6,941 nt of DNA, taken from contig VSOO01000012.1 in NCBI GenBank assembly GCA_009774895.1, forward strand, positions 11,131-18,071, written 5' to 3'. The first letter of the stretch is position 1; each line of letters begins with the position of its first letter. Under the pieces are notes generated by a model. That model saw only the letters and a program-made list of their open reading frames with translations. It ran no database searches and was not told the DNA's origin. This DNA comes from Alistipes sp. GTDB taxonomy: Bacteria; Bacteroidota; Bacteroidia; Bacteroidales; Rikenellaceae. The position numbers and the translations under genes are program-made. Below are positions 6,451 to 6,941 of this stretch, in pieces.

Positions 6451-6528
6451 GCCGCGGAGACAGAGCGGGTTTTCCCGGGCTTGCGGTCTCTGCGGTCTCT
6501 GCGGTCTCTGCGGTCTCTGTTCTCCGGC
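6451..6528. repeat. Imperfect inverted repeat flanking the 9-bp tandem repeats
   Basis: GCCGCGGAGACAGAG (6451-6465) can pair with CTCTGTTCTCCGGC (6515-6528), allowing one small bulge on each side. The tandem repeats lie in the loop between these arms. The transcript after recA could therefore form a large stem-loop. There is no T-run after it, so I do not call it an intrinsic terminator. Confidence 0.35.
6482..6517. repeat. Four perfect 9-bp tandem repeats (TGCGGTCTC)
   Basis: The unit TGCGGTCTC occurs four times head to tail without a mismatch (6482-6490, 6491-6499, 6500-6508, 6509-6517) in the 187-nt gap between recA and the RelA/SpoT gene. The last copy runs into TGTTCTCC, which looks like a decayed fifth unit. 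The array is outside any credible coding region. Arrays of this kind can change copy number by replication slippage. Confidence 0.9.
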
Positions 6529-6624
6529 TATCGTCCGGTGAGCGGTCGGGTGCGAGCGCAGGGCGCGTGTCCGCAAAACGGGTTGCGAACCCTTGATTGA
6601 AGACTAACAATACATTCATAGCCT

Positions 6625-6941
6625 ATGAATTATACTGCCGAGGATGAGAAGATCATAAAGGAGCACTGGGACGACCTGCTGCTGTCGTGCACCAAGATCT
6701 GCCGCAACGACGAGGACTGGAACTTCATCAAGCGTGCGTTCTTCCTGGCCAAGGAGGCGCACAAGGGGGTGCGACGCCGTTCGGGCGAGCCCTACATGCT
6801 GCATCCGATCGCCGTGGCGAAGATCGTCATCGACGAAATCGGCCTGGGGGTCAAGTCGGTGGTGGCGGCGCTGCTTCACGACGTGGTGGAGGACACGGAG
6901 TAGACGGTGGATGTCATGGAGCGCATGGTCGGTCCGAAGAT
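6625..6941 (+). pseudogene. RelA/SpoT (p)ppGpp synthetase/hydrolase, N-terminal part, interrupted by an in-frame amber codon; 3' end beyond window
   Basis: RelA/SpoT homologues make and degrade the stringent-response alarmone (p)ppGpp. The visible N-terminus is the HD hydrolase domain: EAHKGVRRRSGEPYMLHP (residues 44-61) with metal ligand His60, then ALLHDVVEDTE (82-92) with His85-Asp86 and catalytic Glu89-Asp90. Codon 93 is TAG. The same frame then continues TVDVMERMVGPK, which is the normal continuation of this family, where a Tyr usually stands at codon 93. If the stop is real, only a 92-residue fragment without complete HD, synthetase, TGS or ACT domains is made; full-length Bacteroidota homologues are over 700 residues. 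The ATG at 6625 matches the family N-terminus. Sequencing error, true mutation and stop read-through are all possible, so pseudogene status is provisional. No clear -7 box is seen upstream. Confidence 0.75.
6901..6903 (+). other. In-frame TAG stop inside the RelA/SpoT HD domain
   Basis: The codon after GAC ACG GAG is TAG, followed in the same frame by ACG GTG GAT GTC ATG. Relatives typically read EDT(D/E)YTV here, so a single C-to-G or T-to-G change in a Tyr codon explains it. No frameshift is needed. Confidence 0.85.

Noticed and set aside
6482..6517. CRISPR-like array after recA
   Set aside because: The 9-bp units are directly abutting with no spacers and no cas genes nearby; this is a plain tandem repeat.
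6580..6592. GGGTT-GCG-AACCC hairpin as a recA terminator
   Set aside because: The stem is only 5 bp and the following bases lack a T-run.

Overview
The window is a GC-rich chromosomal segment of a Bacteroidota bacterium. It carries housekeeping genes with family-typical Bacteroidota features. DnaA, RecA and the RelA/SpoT N-terminus read like Bacteroidales proteins. Two start regions carry a perfect Bacteroidota -7 box (TAnnTTTG): TATATTTG before the sugar mutase and TATCTTTG before bcp. Shine-Dalgarno sequences are weak or absent. The high GC together with Bacteroidales proteins points to an Alistipes-like (Rikenellaceae) organism; that genus guess is inference.

Layout. On the minus strand, positions 1-1734 hold a nearly complete phosphoglucomutase/phosphomannomutase whose last codons lie outside the window. 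A 229-nt AT-rich divergent intergenic region (1735-1963) follows. It contains the mutase promoter, a minus-strand intrinsic terminator with no obvious gene to serve, and a DnaA box (TTATTCACA) just upstream of dnaA. All later genes are on the plus strand: dnaA (1964-3382), an intrinsic terminator, a HTH-WYL transcriptional regulator (3455-4369), a perfect 10-bp inverted repeat, a 68-residue double-CxxC zinc-ribbon-like protein (4424-4630), bcp peroxiredoxin (4834-5304), recA (5406-6437), a spacer with four 9-bp tandem repeats, and the start of a RelA/SpoT (p)ppGpp synthetase/hydrolase (6625 to the window end).

How the genes fit together. DnaA starts replication, RecA repairs and recombines DNA, Bcp removes peroxides and RelA/SpoT sets (p)ppGpp. 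The plus-strand block therefore mixes replication control with stress response. bcp and recA are probably one transcription unit, because no terminator separates them and the only good promoter element is before bcp. The WYL regulator and the small zinc-ribbon gene separated by an inverted repeat look like a possible regulator-operator-target module.

The strongest anomaly is at 6901-6903. An in-frame TAG interrupts the RelA/SpoT frame directly after the HD-domain HDVVED motif, where the family usually has Tyr, and recognisable RelA/SpoT sequence continues in the same frame to the window end. It is either a real nonsense mutation or a sequence error. I found no tRNA, rRNA, CRISPR array, insertion sequence or phage gene, and no clearly new multi-gene system.
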